NCBI RefSeq assembly: GCF_042649125.1
Contig: NZ_JBHRYQ010000001.1
Span: forward strand, 992,001 to 1,056,000
Direction of reading: 5' to 3'
DNA from: Leadbetterella lacunae
GTDB lineage: Bacteria; Bacteroidota; Bacteroidia; Cytophagales; Spirosomataceae
Length of the DNA stretch: 64,000 nucleotides
Position 1 is the first letter of the stretch; each line of letters begins with the position of its first letter. The translations under genes were made by a program, and so were the position numbers. Below the pieces are notes generated by a model that saw only the letters and a program-made list of their open reading frames with translations, searched no databases and was not told the origin of the DNA. Shown here one piece after another: positions 43,772-53,368 of this stretch.

Positions 43772-45184
43772 ATGAAAAAAAATAGAAAACGAATATTAGA
43801 AAACATTGAGATACTAGACTTTGCTGCCGAAGGTAAATGTATCGTAAAAGATGAAGGCGAAGTTGTTTTTGTAGAAGGAAGCAATGTTTGTCCGGGAGAT
43901 GAGGTTAAACTTATTATCTCAAAAGCTAAAAAAAGGTTTTCTGAAGGCAGAGTTTTAAAAATCAACAAATATTCCGAAGACAGAATTACTCCATTCTGTA
44001 GCCACTTCGGCGTGTGTGGTGGATGCAAGTGGCAACATATTCCATACGAAAAACAGCTTGAACAAAAACAAAAGCAAGTTTTTGATCAATTGACTCGAAT
44101 AGGAAAGGTTAACCTAGACAATTTAAGCCCTATTTTAGGCTCTGCTAAGACCCAATACTATAGAAACAAACTGGAGTTTACATTTTCTAATTCGAGATGG
44201 TTTACCGAAGAAGAAATCCAAAATAGGAGTGAAGACGATTCTCGCAATGCACTAGGCTTCCATATTCCAAAAAGGTTTGATAAGGTTTTACCAATTACGC
44301 ACTGTTATTTGCAACCAGAGCCATCTAACGAAATCAGAGATTTTTTCAAAGAATACGCGGTTAATAATGGCTTAAGCTATTATGACCACATTGAGCACAA
44401 AGGATTCTTAAGAACTTTAATGATTAGAACTACCACTAAAAATGACACAATGGTAGTGGTACAATTTGCGGAAAATAATTTAGAAGAAATATCTAAGGTT
44501 TTTGACGCTTTCTTGGTAAAGTTTCCAAACATAGCCTCATTAAGCTATATAATCAATCAAAAGAAAAACGATTCATATTTTGATTTAGAACCTGTTTGCT
44601 ACTCGGGTTTGCCTTATATAGTAGAAGAAATGGAAGGCTTGAAGTTTAGAATTGGGGTTAAGTCATTTTATCAAACCAATCCAGAGCAAGCATACGAATT
44701 ATATAAAATCACGCGAGAATACGCGGACATTCAAGCCGAAGACCTTGTGTATGACCTATATACAGGCACCGGCACTATCGCCAACTTTGTAGCCAAGCAA
44801 GCTAAAAAAGTAGTTGGAATAGAATACATAGAAGAAGCGATAATTGATGCTAAAATCAACTCTGAAATAAACGGTATAGAAAATACGAGTTTCTTTGCAG
44901 GTGATATGGGTAAGATTTTGAATGATGAGTTTGTAGCTCAAAACGGCAAGCCAGATGTAGTTATAGTGGATCCACCACGTGCTGGAATGGATAAATCTGT
45001 TTGTCAGGTTTTACTAAATGCCGCTCCTCGAACCATCGTTTATGTAAGTTGTAACCCAGCCACTCAAGCTAGAGATTTAGAGATTTTAAGCGAAAAATAC
45101 CAAGTAACTTTAGTTAAGCCAGTAGACATGTTCCCGCATACTTTCCACGTTGAAAATGTGGTTAAATTGGTTTTGAAAAGTTAA
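43772..45184 (+). CDS. rlmD: 23S rRNA (uracil-C5)-methyltransferase, RlmD/RumA type
   Basis: A 470-aa SAM-dependent methyltransferase that makes m5U in 23S rRNA (RlmD acts at U1939); related enzymes act on other sites. It has an N-terminal TRAM domain (LDFAAEGKCIVKDEG...VCPGDEV). The 4Fe-4S cysteines are in FCSHFGVCGGCKWQ, with another at the later SCNPAT region. SAM motifs appear in VYDLYTGTGTIANFVA and IVDPPRAGMD, and the catalytic Cys in YVSCNPAT. The paralogue RlmCD cannot be excluded. A terminator follows. Confidence 0.92.
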   Translation: MKKNRKRILENIEILDFAAEGKCIVKDEGEVVFVEGSNVCPGDEVKLIISKAKKRFSEGRVLKINKYSEDRITPFCSHFGVCGGCKWQHIPYEKQLEQKQKQVFDQLTRIGKVNLDNLSPILGSAKTQYYRNKLEFTFSNSRWFTEEEIQNRSEDDSRNALGFHIPKRFDKVLPITHCYLQPEPSNEIRDFFKEYAVNNGLSYYDHIEHKGFLRTLMIRTTTKNDTMVVVQFAENNLEEISKVFDAFLVKFPNIASLSYIINQKKNDSYFDLEPVCYSGLPYIVEEMEGLKFRIGVKSFYQTNPEQAYELYKITREYADIQAEDLVYDLYTGTGTIANFVAKQAKKVVGIEYIEEAIIDAKINSEINGIENTSFFAGDMGKILNDEFVAQNGKPDVVIVDPPRAGMDKSVCQVLLNAAPRTIVYVSCNPATQARDLEILSEKYQVTLVKPVDMFPHTFHVENVVKLVLKS

Positions 45185-45212
45185 ATTGATATTTTGCTTG
45201 ATAAAAATATAG

Positions 45213-45245
45213 AAAAGCTTGGCGATCGTGTCAAGCTTTTTTTTT
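45213..45245 (+). terminator. Rho-independent terminator after rlmD
   Basis: AAAGCTTG (45214-45221) pairs with CAAGCTTT (45232-45239), followed by nine T residues in total. Confidence 0.88.
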
Positions 45246-45276
45246 GTAATTTGCTTTAAATCTCAACAATCAACGA

Positions 45277-46131
45277 ATGAAAATATCTATAATAGATGCA
45301 GGGAATTTTAAATTAGATGGTGGGGCCATGTTTGGGGTAGTTCCTAAAACCATTTGGCAAAAACTAGTACCCGCAGACGAGAACAACCTTTGTAACTGGA
45401 AAATGAGGTGTTTGTTAATAGAAGATAATAATAAACTGATATTGATAGACACAGGAATGGGAGATAAACAACCCGAAAAATGGCAATCATACTATTATAG
45501 AAATGGCGATGCAAGCTTAATTTCATCAATAAGGCAGCAGGGATATCACGAAAGTCAGGTTACGGATGTGATTTTGAGTCACTTACATTTTGACCATTGC
45601 GGTGGTGCTGTTTCTTGGAATTCCACAAAAGATAACTATCAGCTAACGTTCCCAAATGCCCATTACTGGACGCACACAGAGCATTGGAACTGGGCCATGA
45701 ACCCAAACGCAAGAGAAAAGGCGACTTTTTTAAGTGAAAACCTCAATCCAATATTCGAAAGCGGGAATTTAAATTTTATCGATAAAGCCAACAATTACTT
45801 TGGCTCAAATTTTGATTTTCTGTTTGCAAACGGCCATACAGAAAAAATGATAATGCCCGTAATAACTAAAGAAGAGCAAAAAATTATTTTCGCAGCCGAT
45901 ACAATTCCATCTTTTGCTCACATTCATGTACCATATTGTATGTCGTACGATGTTAGGCCTTTGGTCACCATGGAAGAAAAAGCCGATTTGGAAAATAAAA
46001 TTGTGAAAGAAAACATCATTTTAATGTTTGACCATGACATAGAGAATGAAGCCGCAATTTTAGAAAAAACCGATAGGGGATTTAAACCTGTGAAAATGGG
46101 AAAGCTTAGCGAATTTATTAATCTTGGATAA
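45277..46131 (+). CDS. MBL-fold metallohydrolase
   Basis: A 284-aa metallo-beta-lactamase-fold hydrolase. It has the binuclear zinc motif SHLHFDHCGG, an upstream LIDTGMGD, a further His in NGHTEKM, and the bridging Asp in IIFAADTIPS. Many such proteins hydrolyse lactones or thioesters; the substrate is not clear. It reads in the same direction as the patatin gene, 24 bases ahead of it, so they may be cotranscribed. Confidence 0.88.
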   Translation: MKISIIDAGNFKLDGGAMFGVVPKTIWQKLVPADENNLCNWKMRCLLIEDNNKLILIDTGMGDKQPEKWQSYYYRNGDASLISSIRQQGYHESQVTDVILSHLHFDHCGGAVSWNSTKDNYQLTFPNAHYWTHTEHWNWAMNPNAREKATFLSENLNPIFESGNLNFIDKANNYFGSNFDFLFANGHTEKMIMPVITKEEQKIIFAADTIPSFAHIHVPYCMSYDVRPLVTMEEKADLENKIVKENIILMFDHDIENEAAILEKTDRGFKPVKMGKLSEFINLG

Positions 46132-46155
46132 TGGGAAGTCTAAAATAAACAAAAC

Positions 46156-46914
46156 ATGAAAATTGGATTAGTATTATCAGGAGGGGGAGCACGAGGGTTT
46201 GTGCATTTAGGAGTATTAAAAGCCATGAACGAACTCCACATAGCTCCAAATCTAATTTCGGGCTCAAGTGCTGGGGCTCTGATAGGTGCATTGTACGCTG
46301 CCGGATATAGCCCCGAATATATTTATGATTTGATATTACAAAAAGGAATAAAAGGAAACCTAAGATTTGCACTCAACAGATTTGGGCTTTTTTCTATGAC
46401 AAAGATCGAAAAGCTACTGACCGAATATATCCCCCACAATTCATTTGAACAATTAAAAGTTAAACTAACGGTTTGTGCTACAGATATAAAAAGAGGCGAG
46501 CCCAAATATTTCAATTCAGGCGAGCTAAATAAAGTGGTTTTAGCATCTTGTAGCATTCCTGGAGTATTTGCACCTATTATAATTGATGGAAAAACTTATA
46601 TTGACGGCGGTGTTACAAACAATCTTCCACTAGAACCCATTGAAGAAGAATCCGACTTTTTGATCGGTGTAAATGTGATGCCACCCGAAAAAAACATGCC
46701 CATCTCTTCTGCAAAAGACATTTTGGTTAAGTGCTTATTATTATCAGTTGGACAGCAGGCTCTTGCCAAGGTAGACAAATTTGACATAATGATTCAACCC
46801 AAAGGTATTAGCCATTTTGATGGCCTCAGCCTTTCTAAATCTCAACAACTGTTTGACATTGGTTATAAAACCGCCAAAGAACAACTGCTTTGGGGCATAG
46901 AAAAACTAAACTAA
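46156..46914 (+). CDS. Patatin-like phospholipase
   Basis: A 252-aa patatin-type lipid acyl hydrolase. It has the oxyanion-hole motif SGGGARGF, the nucleophile serine in GSSAGALIGAL (GxSxG), and the Asp partner in DGGVTNNLP. The RssA/YlbK subgroup matches this size. It lacks an added barrel domain or signal peptide, so it is probably cytoplasmic or peripheral. It follows the MBL-fold gene. Confidence 0.92.
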   Translation: MKIGLVLSGGGARGFVHLGVLKAMNELHIAPNLISGSSAGALIGALYAAGYSPEYIYDLILQKGIKGNLRFALNRFGLFSMTKIEKLLTEYIPHNSFEQLKVKLTVCATDIKRGEPKYFNSGELNKVVLASCSIPGVFAPIIIDGKTYIDGGVTNNLPLEPIEEESDFLIGVNVMPPEKNMPISSAKDILVKCLLLSVGQQALAKVDKFDIMIQPKGISHFDGLSLSKSQQLFDIGYKTAKEQLLWGIEKLN

Positions 46915-47046
46915 CACTTCGTTTTTACCATATTTTTGTTCTAATTTTGATTTTTGCCTAATCCCTAATAAAAAAACTGGCACTAAATTAGATAATTAAA
47001 GGTAAATCATCCGTTTTAAGGGTGTACCTAAAACCATCAATTACAA

Positions 47047-49170
47047 GTGAAATTTCTTTCTATTATTAGTACTTTCATCTTAATATGCACATCTTGCTCG
47101 CAATACTCAAATAGCCCAACGAGTAAAGCTTGGCATAATATGAATGCAAAATATAATGCTTTGCTGATAGCCAAAGATGAATACAAATTGTCAAAAGAAA
47201 TAATTCGAAACATTAACAAAGATAACTTCGGCACTATTTTACCGATTTACTACAAAATAGATTCAACAAAGTTAGACTCCGCAAACCTTTTCTTAGTAGA
47301 CGCCATCAAAAAATCCTCGATTGTAGCAGAGAGGCACTCAAATTCTAGATATTTAGATGAAGCCTATTTGGTTTTAGCAGATGCTCGCTTGCTCAAACAA
47401 GAATTTTATAATGCGATAGAAACCTACAAATACGTAAATACAACTGCTAAGACTAATACCGCTAAAAACTCCGCATTAATCGGACTTTTAAGAGCATACA
47501 CCGAAAACGAAGACTACATTACGGCCAATCAAGTAGCTGGAATATTGAAAGGCCAAAAATTAAATAAAGAAAACAAAGCTCGCTTTTTGATTAATAAAGC
47601 ATATTATCATCAAAAACTTAAAGAAGATGCCTTAGCTGTGGTATTTTTAGAAGAAGGAATTAAATATCTAAAAAAAGGCAACGAAAAAGCGAGACTACAT
47701 TATATAGTGGGTCAATATTATGACAAACTAAATCAACCAGTTATGGCTAGAAAAAATTACATTTCTAGTAAAAAAAATAAACCTGGATATGATATTGAAT
47801 TTAATGCCAATTTAGGGTTGCTTATGAATCAGTCTTTGGCTAAAAATACCGTGGTAGAGTTCGAAACCATGCTTTCGGATAGGAAAAACCAAGATCTGAA
47901 AGATAAGATTTATTTTAAAATGGGTGAATTAGAAGCTCAAAAGAGAAATTATTCCAAAGCGTTTGAATATTATGCAGCATCTGTATATAATGCAAATGAC
48001 GACAAAGTACAAAAGGCATTTGCCTATAAGGCTATTGCAGACATCTATTTTGATCAATTAAATGACTTCGAAACTGCCGCAGTTTATTACGACAGTACGC
48101 TCATCACTATTCCAAAAGAGTTTGAGGACTATAAGAGCATAAGCCAGCGAGCACTTTCTTTAAATGACTTTATTCGTTACAAAAAATCTCTTGAACTCGA
48201 AGACAGCCTCCAGTATTTAGCCTCATTGAACCCACTAGAACTGGATTATAAAATAGAAAAGTATGTCGTAGAGAAACACCAAAAAGAGAAGCAAGTTCAG
48301 AATGCAAACGCTATACAGGCAAATGCCAACAGCTCGAGCTACAATGCATCTGGAGGCAAACGATGGACGTTATATGATCCACTAGAAATTGTAAAGCAAA
48401 AAAATGACTTTGTAAGAACTTGGGGGAGTAGACCCTTAGAAGACAACTGGAGAAGGGCAGAGAAAGAATTAGGCAGTTTTAGCCTAAAAATAGAGAGAGA
48501 GACTATCACAAATGCAAACCCTGAAGAGAAACCCAAAACTGAGGTAAAAGAAGAAGATTCGCCTGAGATAAAGGAAATGGAAAGGGAAAAACAAGAAATA
48601 ATTCAGAAAATCCCTAAAACTCCTATCCAAATAGCGGCTTCAAAAAGAAAGCAAGAAGAGTCGTATTTTCAACTTGCAAAAATATATAAGCTGCAGTTTA
48701 ATGAAAATGAAAAATCGGCTGCTACATTTAAAACTCTTATAGAAAAATTCCCTAACTCTGTATTTGAACCTGAAGCATTATATTTTTTAACCATACTAGA
48801 ACCAAATGTAAGCTCATACTCTGCTAAATTGCTCGAAAAATACCCGTATTCATCGTTTTCAAGACAAATAAAGAAAGGGTCAACAAAAATAACAGCGAGC
48901 GGTGAAATAGAAGCGAATGCCTTATACAGCAACGCATTTAAAGTTTATGAAAGCGGACGATACAACGAAACCCTTAAAGCTTTAGACAACGGCCTTAATA
49001 ACTTTTTGGGAAGCCAAATAGAAGACAAAATGGCATTTTTACGTATATTAACACTTAGCAAACTCAGCCTTAAAGACCAATACTTAATATCCTTAAACGA
49101 TTTTGTTAGAAGTTACCCAACTTCGGACTTATTACCCAAAGCCAAAAAACTATTAGAAACATTAAATTAA
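47047..49170 (+). CDS. PorW/SprE-like T9SS TPR lipoprotein
   Basis: A 707-aa lipoprotein. The signal peptide ends in ICTSC. The mature start SQYSNSPTSKAWHNMNAKYNALLIAKDEY is the pattern I know from SprE (Flavobacterium gliding) and PorW (Porphyromonas), components of the type IX secretion system. Several TPR motifs run through the protein, including KRNYSKAFEYYAASVYNA, the usual pair ELNDFETAAVYYDSTL, and C-terminal SGRYNETLKALDNGL. A Lys/Glu-rich linker occupies about 485-540. The start is GTG. Its stop overlaps the next start by one base (TAATG). Confidence 0.82.
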   Translation: MKFLSIISTFILICTSCSQYSNSPTSKAWHNMNAKYNALLIAKDEYKLSKEIIRNINKDNFGTILPIYYKIDSTKLDSANLFLVDAIKKSSIVAERHSNSRYLDEAYLVLADARLLKQEFYNAIETYKYVNTTAKTNTAKNSALIGLLRAYTENEDYITANQVAGILKGQKLNKENKARFLINKAYYHQKLKEDALAVVFLEEGIKYLKKGNEKARLHYIVGQYYDKLNQPVMARKNYISSKKNKPGYDIEFNANLGLLMNQSLAKNTVVEFETMLSDRKNQDLKDKIYFKMGELEAQKRNYSKAFEYYAASVYNANDDKVQKAFAYKAIADIYFDQLNDFETAAVYYDSTLITIPKEFEDYKSISQRALSLNDFIRYKKSLELEDSLQYLASLNPLELDYKIEKYVVEKHQKEKQVQNANAIQANANSSSYNASGGKRWTLYDPLEIVKQKNDFVRTWGSRPLEDNWRRAEKELGSFSLKIERETITNANPEEKPKTEVKEEDSPEIKEMEREKQEIIQKIPKTPIQIAASKRKQEESYFQLAKIYKLQFNENEKSAATFKTLIEKFPNSVFEPEALYFLTILEPNVSSYSAKLLEKYPYSSFSRQIKKGSTKITASGEIEANALYSNAFKVYESGRYNETLKALDNGLNNFLGSQIEDKMAFLRILTLSKLSLKDQYLISLNDFVRSYPTSDLLPKAKKLLETLN

Positions 49171-49304
49171 TGGATGAAAACAACCCTAATATCGACGAAA
49201 AACCGCCTTTTTTAAAAACTTGGAAGCGTGTATACTTTATGATTGTGCTTTTCTTAATTAGTCTTATTTGTTTGTTTTATTTTTTAACAAAATATTTCTC
49301 ATGA
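49170..49304 (+). CDS. 44-aa membrane peptide coupled to porW and the symporter
   Basis: A very short gene, ATG 49170 to TGA 49302-49304. It encodes an acidic N-terminus (MDENNPNIDEKPP), the segment FLKTWKR, and one membrane helix (VYFMIVLFLISLICLFYFLT). Its ATG overlaps the porW-like stop (TAATG) and its stop overlaps the symporter ATG (ATGA). Those two overlaps strongly support it as a translated gene. I recall similar small membrane proteins before symporter genes in related bacteria, but cannot name a function. It could be a subunit or chaperone of the symporter. Confidence 0.75.
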   Translation: MDENNPNIDEKPPFLKTWKRVYFMIVLFLISLICLFYFLTKYFS

Positions 49305-51007
49305 CACAAATAGACTGGATTTTATTATCAATTACCCTACTTTCAATCATTTGTTTCGGAATATTTAAAAACCGAAAAGATACCAATATCGATGGCTATT
49401 TACTTGGAAACAAATCGTTACCGTGGTACCACGTAGGTTTTTCGCTTATGGCCACCCAGGCGAGTGCCATTACTTTCTTATCGGCACCCGGCCAAGGCTT
49501 TACCGATGGTATGCGTTTCGTTCAGTTTTACTTCGGACTTCCGCTTGCCATGATAGTGCTAAGTATTACCTTTATTCCGATATTCCATAGATTAAAAGTA
49601 TACACTGCATACGAGTATCTTGAGTCACGTTTTGATTCCAAAGTTAGAATATTTACCGCCATCTTGTTTTTAGTATCAAGAGGCTTAGCAACTGGAATCT
49701 CAATATATGCACCTTCTATAATCCTTTCTACTATTTTTGGTTGGAACATTACGGTTACAAACATTATCATGGGAGGCATAGTGCTAACCTATACGGTCAT
49801 TGGTGGTACAAAGGCCATTTCCTACACGCATTTGCAACAAATGGTATTCGTTACGTTTGCCATGTTTTTTGCAGGGTATATGGTTGTAAAACTCCTACCA
49901 GGAGATATTAGTACCTTAGACGCTCTTAAAATTGCGGGTAAATCAAACCGACTAAACATTATTGATTTAGAATTTAACCCAAAAGAAAGGTATAATTTAT
50001 GGTCAGGTCTAATCGGAGGTTTTTTCTTACAACTTTCGTATTTTGGTACGGATCAGTCGCAAGTAGGAAGGTATCTTACTGGAAAGTCAATAAAAGAGAG
50101 TAGAATTGGCCTCTTGCTAAATGGGGTAATCAAAATTCCAATGCAGTTTGGAATCCTACTTATTGGGGTACTGGTTTTTGTTTTTTATTCATTTAACCCT
50201 ACACCGGTATTCTTTAATAAAGTAGAAACCGAAAAGATTCAGAACAGTAAATATGCTTCGGAATTTGAAATTATTGAAAAGAAAAACGAAGAAGTAAATT
50301 TCGAAAAATCAAAAGAAACTAGAGCTCTTATAACTGCAATAGACGCCAAAGATGAAGCCGAAATAACAAGAAGCCAAGGAAAGATTAAAGAGATATTAGA
50401 AGAGCAGAAAGACTTAAAAGTAGAAGTTTCTTCTCTTATTAAAAAAAATAACCCAAGTGGTGACACCAACGACGTTAATTATATTTTCTTAAGATTTATT
50501 CTCGATCACCTTCCGCATGGTTTTATAGGATTATTGGTGGCCATCATTTTTTCTGCTTCTATGGGCTCAGTGGCTTCTGCCTATAATTCGCTAGCAGCCA
50601 CTACATTAATAGACGTAATAAGCAAAACCAAGTTTAAACCTGCAGATAAGCAGAAAGAACTAAAACTATCAAAGTATCTCACTATTTTTTGGGGTTTATT
50701 TTGTATTTTAGTAGCATCATTTGCCCAAAAACTAGGCAGCAGCATGATAGAACTTGTCAATATTCTAGGTTCTTGGTTTTATGGTGTCATATTAGGGATT
50801 TTCTTAGTCGCCTTTTATGTTCCCAAAATCAAAGCGAAATCGATTTTGATTGGGTCTATTTTAAGTGAAATCTTGATAATCATAATTTGGTACAACGAAT
50901 GGGTTGCGTTTTTATGGTTAAACTTAATAGGCGTAGTTCTTGTCTTTATATTGAGTTGGCTGTTTCAAGCGATTCTAAAAAACAACACGATTAATGCAGA
51001 GCAATAA
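49301..51007 (+). CDS. Sodium:solute symporter family protein
   Basis: A 568-aa inner-membrane transporter of the SSS family with about 13-14 helices. Typical segments are GYLLGNKSLPWYHVGFSLMATQASAITFLSAPGQGF, YEYLESRF, YTVIGGTKAIS and SYFGTDQSQVGRYLT. A hydrophilic, Lys/Glu-rich insert of about 85 residues (roughly 305-385) interrupts the membrane core. The substrate is not evident. The chosen ATG 49301 overlaps the 44-aa gene's stop; the longer reading from 49268 would add a hydrophobic run and overlap that gene fully. The 3' end overlaps the response-regulator gene by 14 bases. Confidence 0.9.
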   Translation: MTQIDWILLSITLLSIICFGIFKNRKDTNIDGYLLGNKSLPWYHVGFSLMATQASAITFLSAPGQGFTDGMRFVQFYFGLPLAMIVLSITFIPIFHRLKVYTAYEYLESRFDSKVRIFTAILFLVSRGLATGISIYAPSIILSTIFGWNITVTNIIMGGIVLTYTVIGGTKAISYTHLQQMVFVTFAMFFAGYMVVKLLPGDISTLDALKIAGKSNRLNIIDLEFNPKERYNLWSGLIGGFFLQLSYFGTDQSQVGRYLTGKSIKESRIGLLLNGVIKIPMQFGILLIGVLVFVFYSFNPTPVFFNKVETEKIQNSKYASEFEIIEKKNEEVNFEKSKETRALITAIDAKDEAEITRSQGKIKEILEEQKDLKVEVSSLIKKNNPSGDTNDVNYIFLRFILDHLPHGFIGLLVAIIFSASMGSVASAYNSLAATTLIDVISKTKFKPADKQKELKLSKYLTIFWGLFCILVASFAQKLGSSMIELVNILGSWFYGVILGIFLVAFYVPKIKAKSILIGSILSEILIIIIWYNEWVAFLWLNLIGVVLVFILSWLFQAILKNNTINAEQ

Positions 51008-51695
51008 AAATATATTAATAATAGAAGATGACCTTCGTATAGCCCAAAACATCAGTAAAGGCTTGCAAGAAAAAGGTTATACCACAGAAGTGGCTTACGA
51101 CGGCAAAATAGGCTTAAAACTCGCCTTAGGCAATGATTACGATTTGATCTTATTAGACTTAAACCTTCCCGGTTTAAACGGCTACGAAGTTTGTGAAGAA
51201 GTAAGAAAAAAGAAAAGCTCAACGCCCATAATAATGCTTACGGCATTGGGAGAAACTGAAGACAAAATTGAAGGATTTGAAAAAGGAGCGGATGATTATT
51301 TAGTAAAACCATTTGATTTTCGAGAGCTGTTAGCTCGTATCAATGTTTTTATAAAACGAAACGGAAATATTGCTCCTGAAAACCGAAATACTTTAAAGGT
51401 GGCCAATCTAGAATTAGATCCTGATTCAAAAATAGTAACGCGAAACGGTCAAAACATAGAACTCACACCAAAAGAATTCCTTTTGTTGGAGTTTTTATTG
51501 AAAAATAAAGGTAAAATTATTTCTAAAGCAGAAATCTCAGATAGCCTTTGGGAATCAAATGCTCAACAGAGCTTAAATGTGGTGGAAGTGTATATTAATT
51601 TCCTCCGTAAAAAAATAGACAAAGATTATATCCCCAAATTGATTCACACCAAAACCGGTATGGGGTATGTTTTAAAAGAAGATTCTAACAGTTAA
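50994..51695 (+). CDS. OmpR/PhoB-family response regulator
   Basis: A 233-aa two-domain transcription regulator. The receiver has the acidic pair IIEDD, the phosphoacceptor Asp in LILLDLNLPG, the T/S position in IMLTALGE, and the Lys in DDYLVKPFDF. A winged-helix C-terminal domain follows (LTPKEFLLLEFLL, VVEVYINFLRKKID, TKTGMGYVLK). It overlaps the symporter gene by 14 bases and is followed two bases later by the kinase gene, so the kinase is its likely partner. It is not PorX-like in its output domain. Confidence 0.96.
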   Translation: MQSNKNILIIEDDLRIAQNISKGLQEKGYTTEVAYDGKIGLKLALGNDYDLILLDLNLPGLNGYEVCEEVRKKKSSTPIIMLTALGETEDKIEGFEKGADDYLVKPFDFRELLARINVFIKRNGNIAPENRNTLKVANLELDPDSKIVTRNGQNIELTPKEFLLLEFLLKNKGKIISKAEISDSLWESNAQQSLNVVEVYINFLRKKIDKDYIPKLIHTKTGMGYVLKEDSNS

Positions 51696-51697
51696 TT

Positions 51698-53068
51698 ATG
51701 AAAATTCGGACTAAAATAGCCCTTCAATTTACTTTGATAGTGGCTACTATCTTGGTGATATTTTCAGTGTCACTGTATTATTTATTGGAGTCTTACACCA
51801 GAAAAGAATTCAATAACTACCTGGTAGATAGAGCTAAAACTACCGCCCAACTTTTAATCAAGGAAAAAAATATAGATAATAAACTACTCAAAATTTTCGA
51901 TAGAAACACCCTCTCTACCCTCTATGCAGCTGATGTATTGGTTTTTAATGATAACAACGAAGTAGCCTATTCTAATTATGAAGCAGATACGATTTATTAT
52001 AACCCGCAACTTCTTGAAAAAGTAAGGAAAGAGAAATTCTATGAGTCTACTTACAAAGACAAAGAAGTAGTTGGTTTAATGTATAAAAACGAAGAAAGTC
52101 AAAATTATTTGATTTTGGCTCAATCAGAGGATGTTTATGGAAAGCAAAAGCTCGAAAATATTCGAGATGCCATGACAATTGGATTACTTTCAGCTATATT
52201 ATTAACCATTGTTTTCGGATTTATATTTTCGGGGCAATCGCTAAAGCCAATTTCGAGAATTAATCAGGAAGTATCAAAAATTACGGCATATAACCTTACT
52301 AAAAAGCTAAGTACCAGCAATAACAAAGACGAGATAGCCCAACTAGCGAGAAACTTCAACGAAATGCTTTCCAGAATTGAAAGATCGTTTGAGCTTCAAA
52401 AAAGTTTTGTAAGTAATGCCTCCCACGAACTTAGAACCCCACTCGCTGCCATCAAATCTGAGATTCAGGTGGCATTAGAAAAAGAAAGAAATAGCACAGA
52501 ATATCAGAACATTTTAAAAACTCTGTATATTGACAACCAAAGGTTGATTCAGTTGACCAATGGGTTACTTCAGCTTGCAAAGTCAGAAAAAGGCGATGAA
52601 TCAGTACAGTTGAGTCCAATCAGAATAGATGAAGTATTATTTGAAGTTCAAGATGAACTAATGCATCAACATACCAATTATCAGATTGCGATTGATTTTG
52701 AGGAAATTCCAGAAGATGACAATTGGGTGACGGTTTTGGGCAATAAACCTCTCTTAAAGACGGTTTTTAACAATCTTTTTGATAATGCTTGTAAATATTC
52801 TGAAGATAAATTAGCAACGGTAAACATTCGATTTAATCGCAGAAATTGTATAGTAATGGTTTCTGACAAAGGTATCGGAATCCCGAATGACGAATTAGAT
52901 AAAGTTTTTGAGCCCTTTTACAGAACCAAAAATGCCTCAAGTTTTAAAGGCCACGGCATAGGCCTTTCGATCTGTAAGCGGATAATAGACATGCATAAAG
53001 GTAGAATAGTGGTCAAAAGTGAAGTAGGGGAAGGGAGCACGTTTAATATTATTCTTCCTCATATCTAA
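51698..53068 (+). CDS. Membrane sensor histidine kinase
   Basis: A 456-aa kinase. Two membrane helices (about residues 8-30 and 160-180) flank a periplasmic sensor region of about 130 residues. A HAMP domain follows (SLKPISRINQEVSKITAYN), then HisKA with the phosphorylated His in VSNASHELRTPLAA, and an HATPase_c domain (NLFDNACKYS, DKGIGIPNDE, GHGIGLSICKRI). The kinase is canonical. The sensor region has no motif I recognise. It ends the five-gene chain that begins with the porW-like gene. No terminator is evident after it. Confidence 0.95.
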   Translation: MKIRTKIALQFTLIVATILVIFSVSLYYLLESYTRKEFNNYLVDRAKTTAQLLIKEKNIDNKLLKIFDRNTLSTLYAADVLVFNDNNEVAYSNYEADTIYYNPQLLEKVRKEKFYESTYKDKEVVGLMYKNEESQNYLILAQSEDVYGKQKLENIRDAMTIGLLSAILLTIVFGFIFSGQSLKPISRINQEVSKITAYNLTKKLSTSNNKDEIAQLARNFNEMLSRIERSFELQKSFVSNASHELRTPLAAIKSEIQVALEKERNSTEYQNILKTLYIDNQRLIQLTNGLLQLAKSEKGDESVQLSPIRIDEVLFEVQDELMHQHTNYQIAIDFEEIPEDDNWVTVLGNKPLLKTVFNNLFDNACKYSEDKLATVNIRFNRRNCIVMVSDKGIGIPNDELDKVFEPFYRTKNASSFKGHGIGLSICKRIIDMHKGRIVVKSEVGEGSTFNIILPHI

Positions 53069-53332
53069 TAATTGCATCTAACTAAGCCCTTTCATTAGGA
53101 ATTAAAAGTGCATGCTCTGTTTTCCTTTTCCACACTTCTATTAGATTTGCCCTCTACATTTCTGAAAAAACTCGAAATTTAAAACACGTTCTATATTTAC
53201 TTTTGAGCTATTTTTAGAAAGGATTTAATCAAGTAAATTAAACATACATAATACTGATTATCCGAGTTTTAAATAAAAAATCTAGTAAAATAATTCGCTA
53301 GATAATTGATTATTTCGGGAAAATTTTGGCAC
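53069..53332. other. Intergenic stretch with no recognisable feature
   Basis: AT-rich sequence between the kinase gene and the tRNA-CAT terminator. I see no open frame of credible length, no strong hairpin with a T run, and no TAnnTTTG box with a proper upstream element. Confidence 0.6.
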
Positions 53333-53361
53333 AAAAAAAAGTGCCTTAAAATAAGACACTT
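53333..53361 (-). terminator. Rho-independent terminator of tRNA-CAT
   Basis: On the minus strand AAGTGTCTT pairs with AAGGCACTT around ATTTT (plus 53339-53361), followed by eight T residues. Confidence 0.88.
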
Positions 53362-53368
53362 AATTGAG

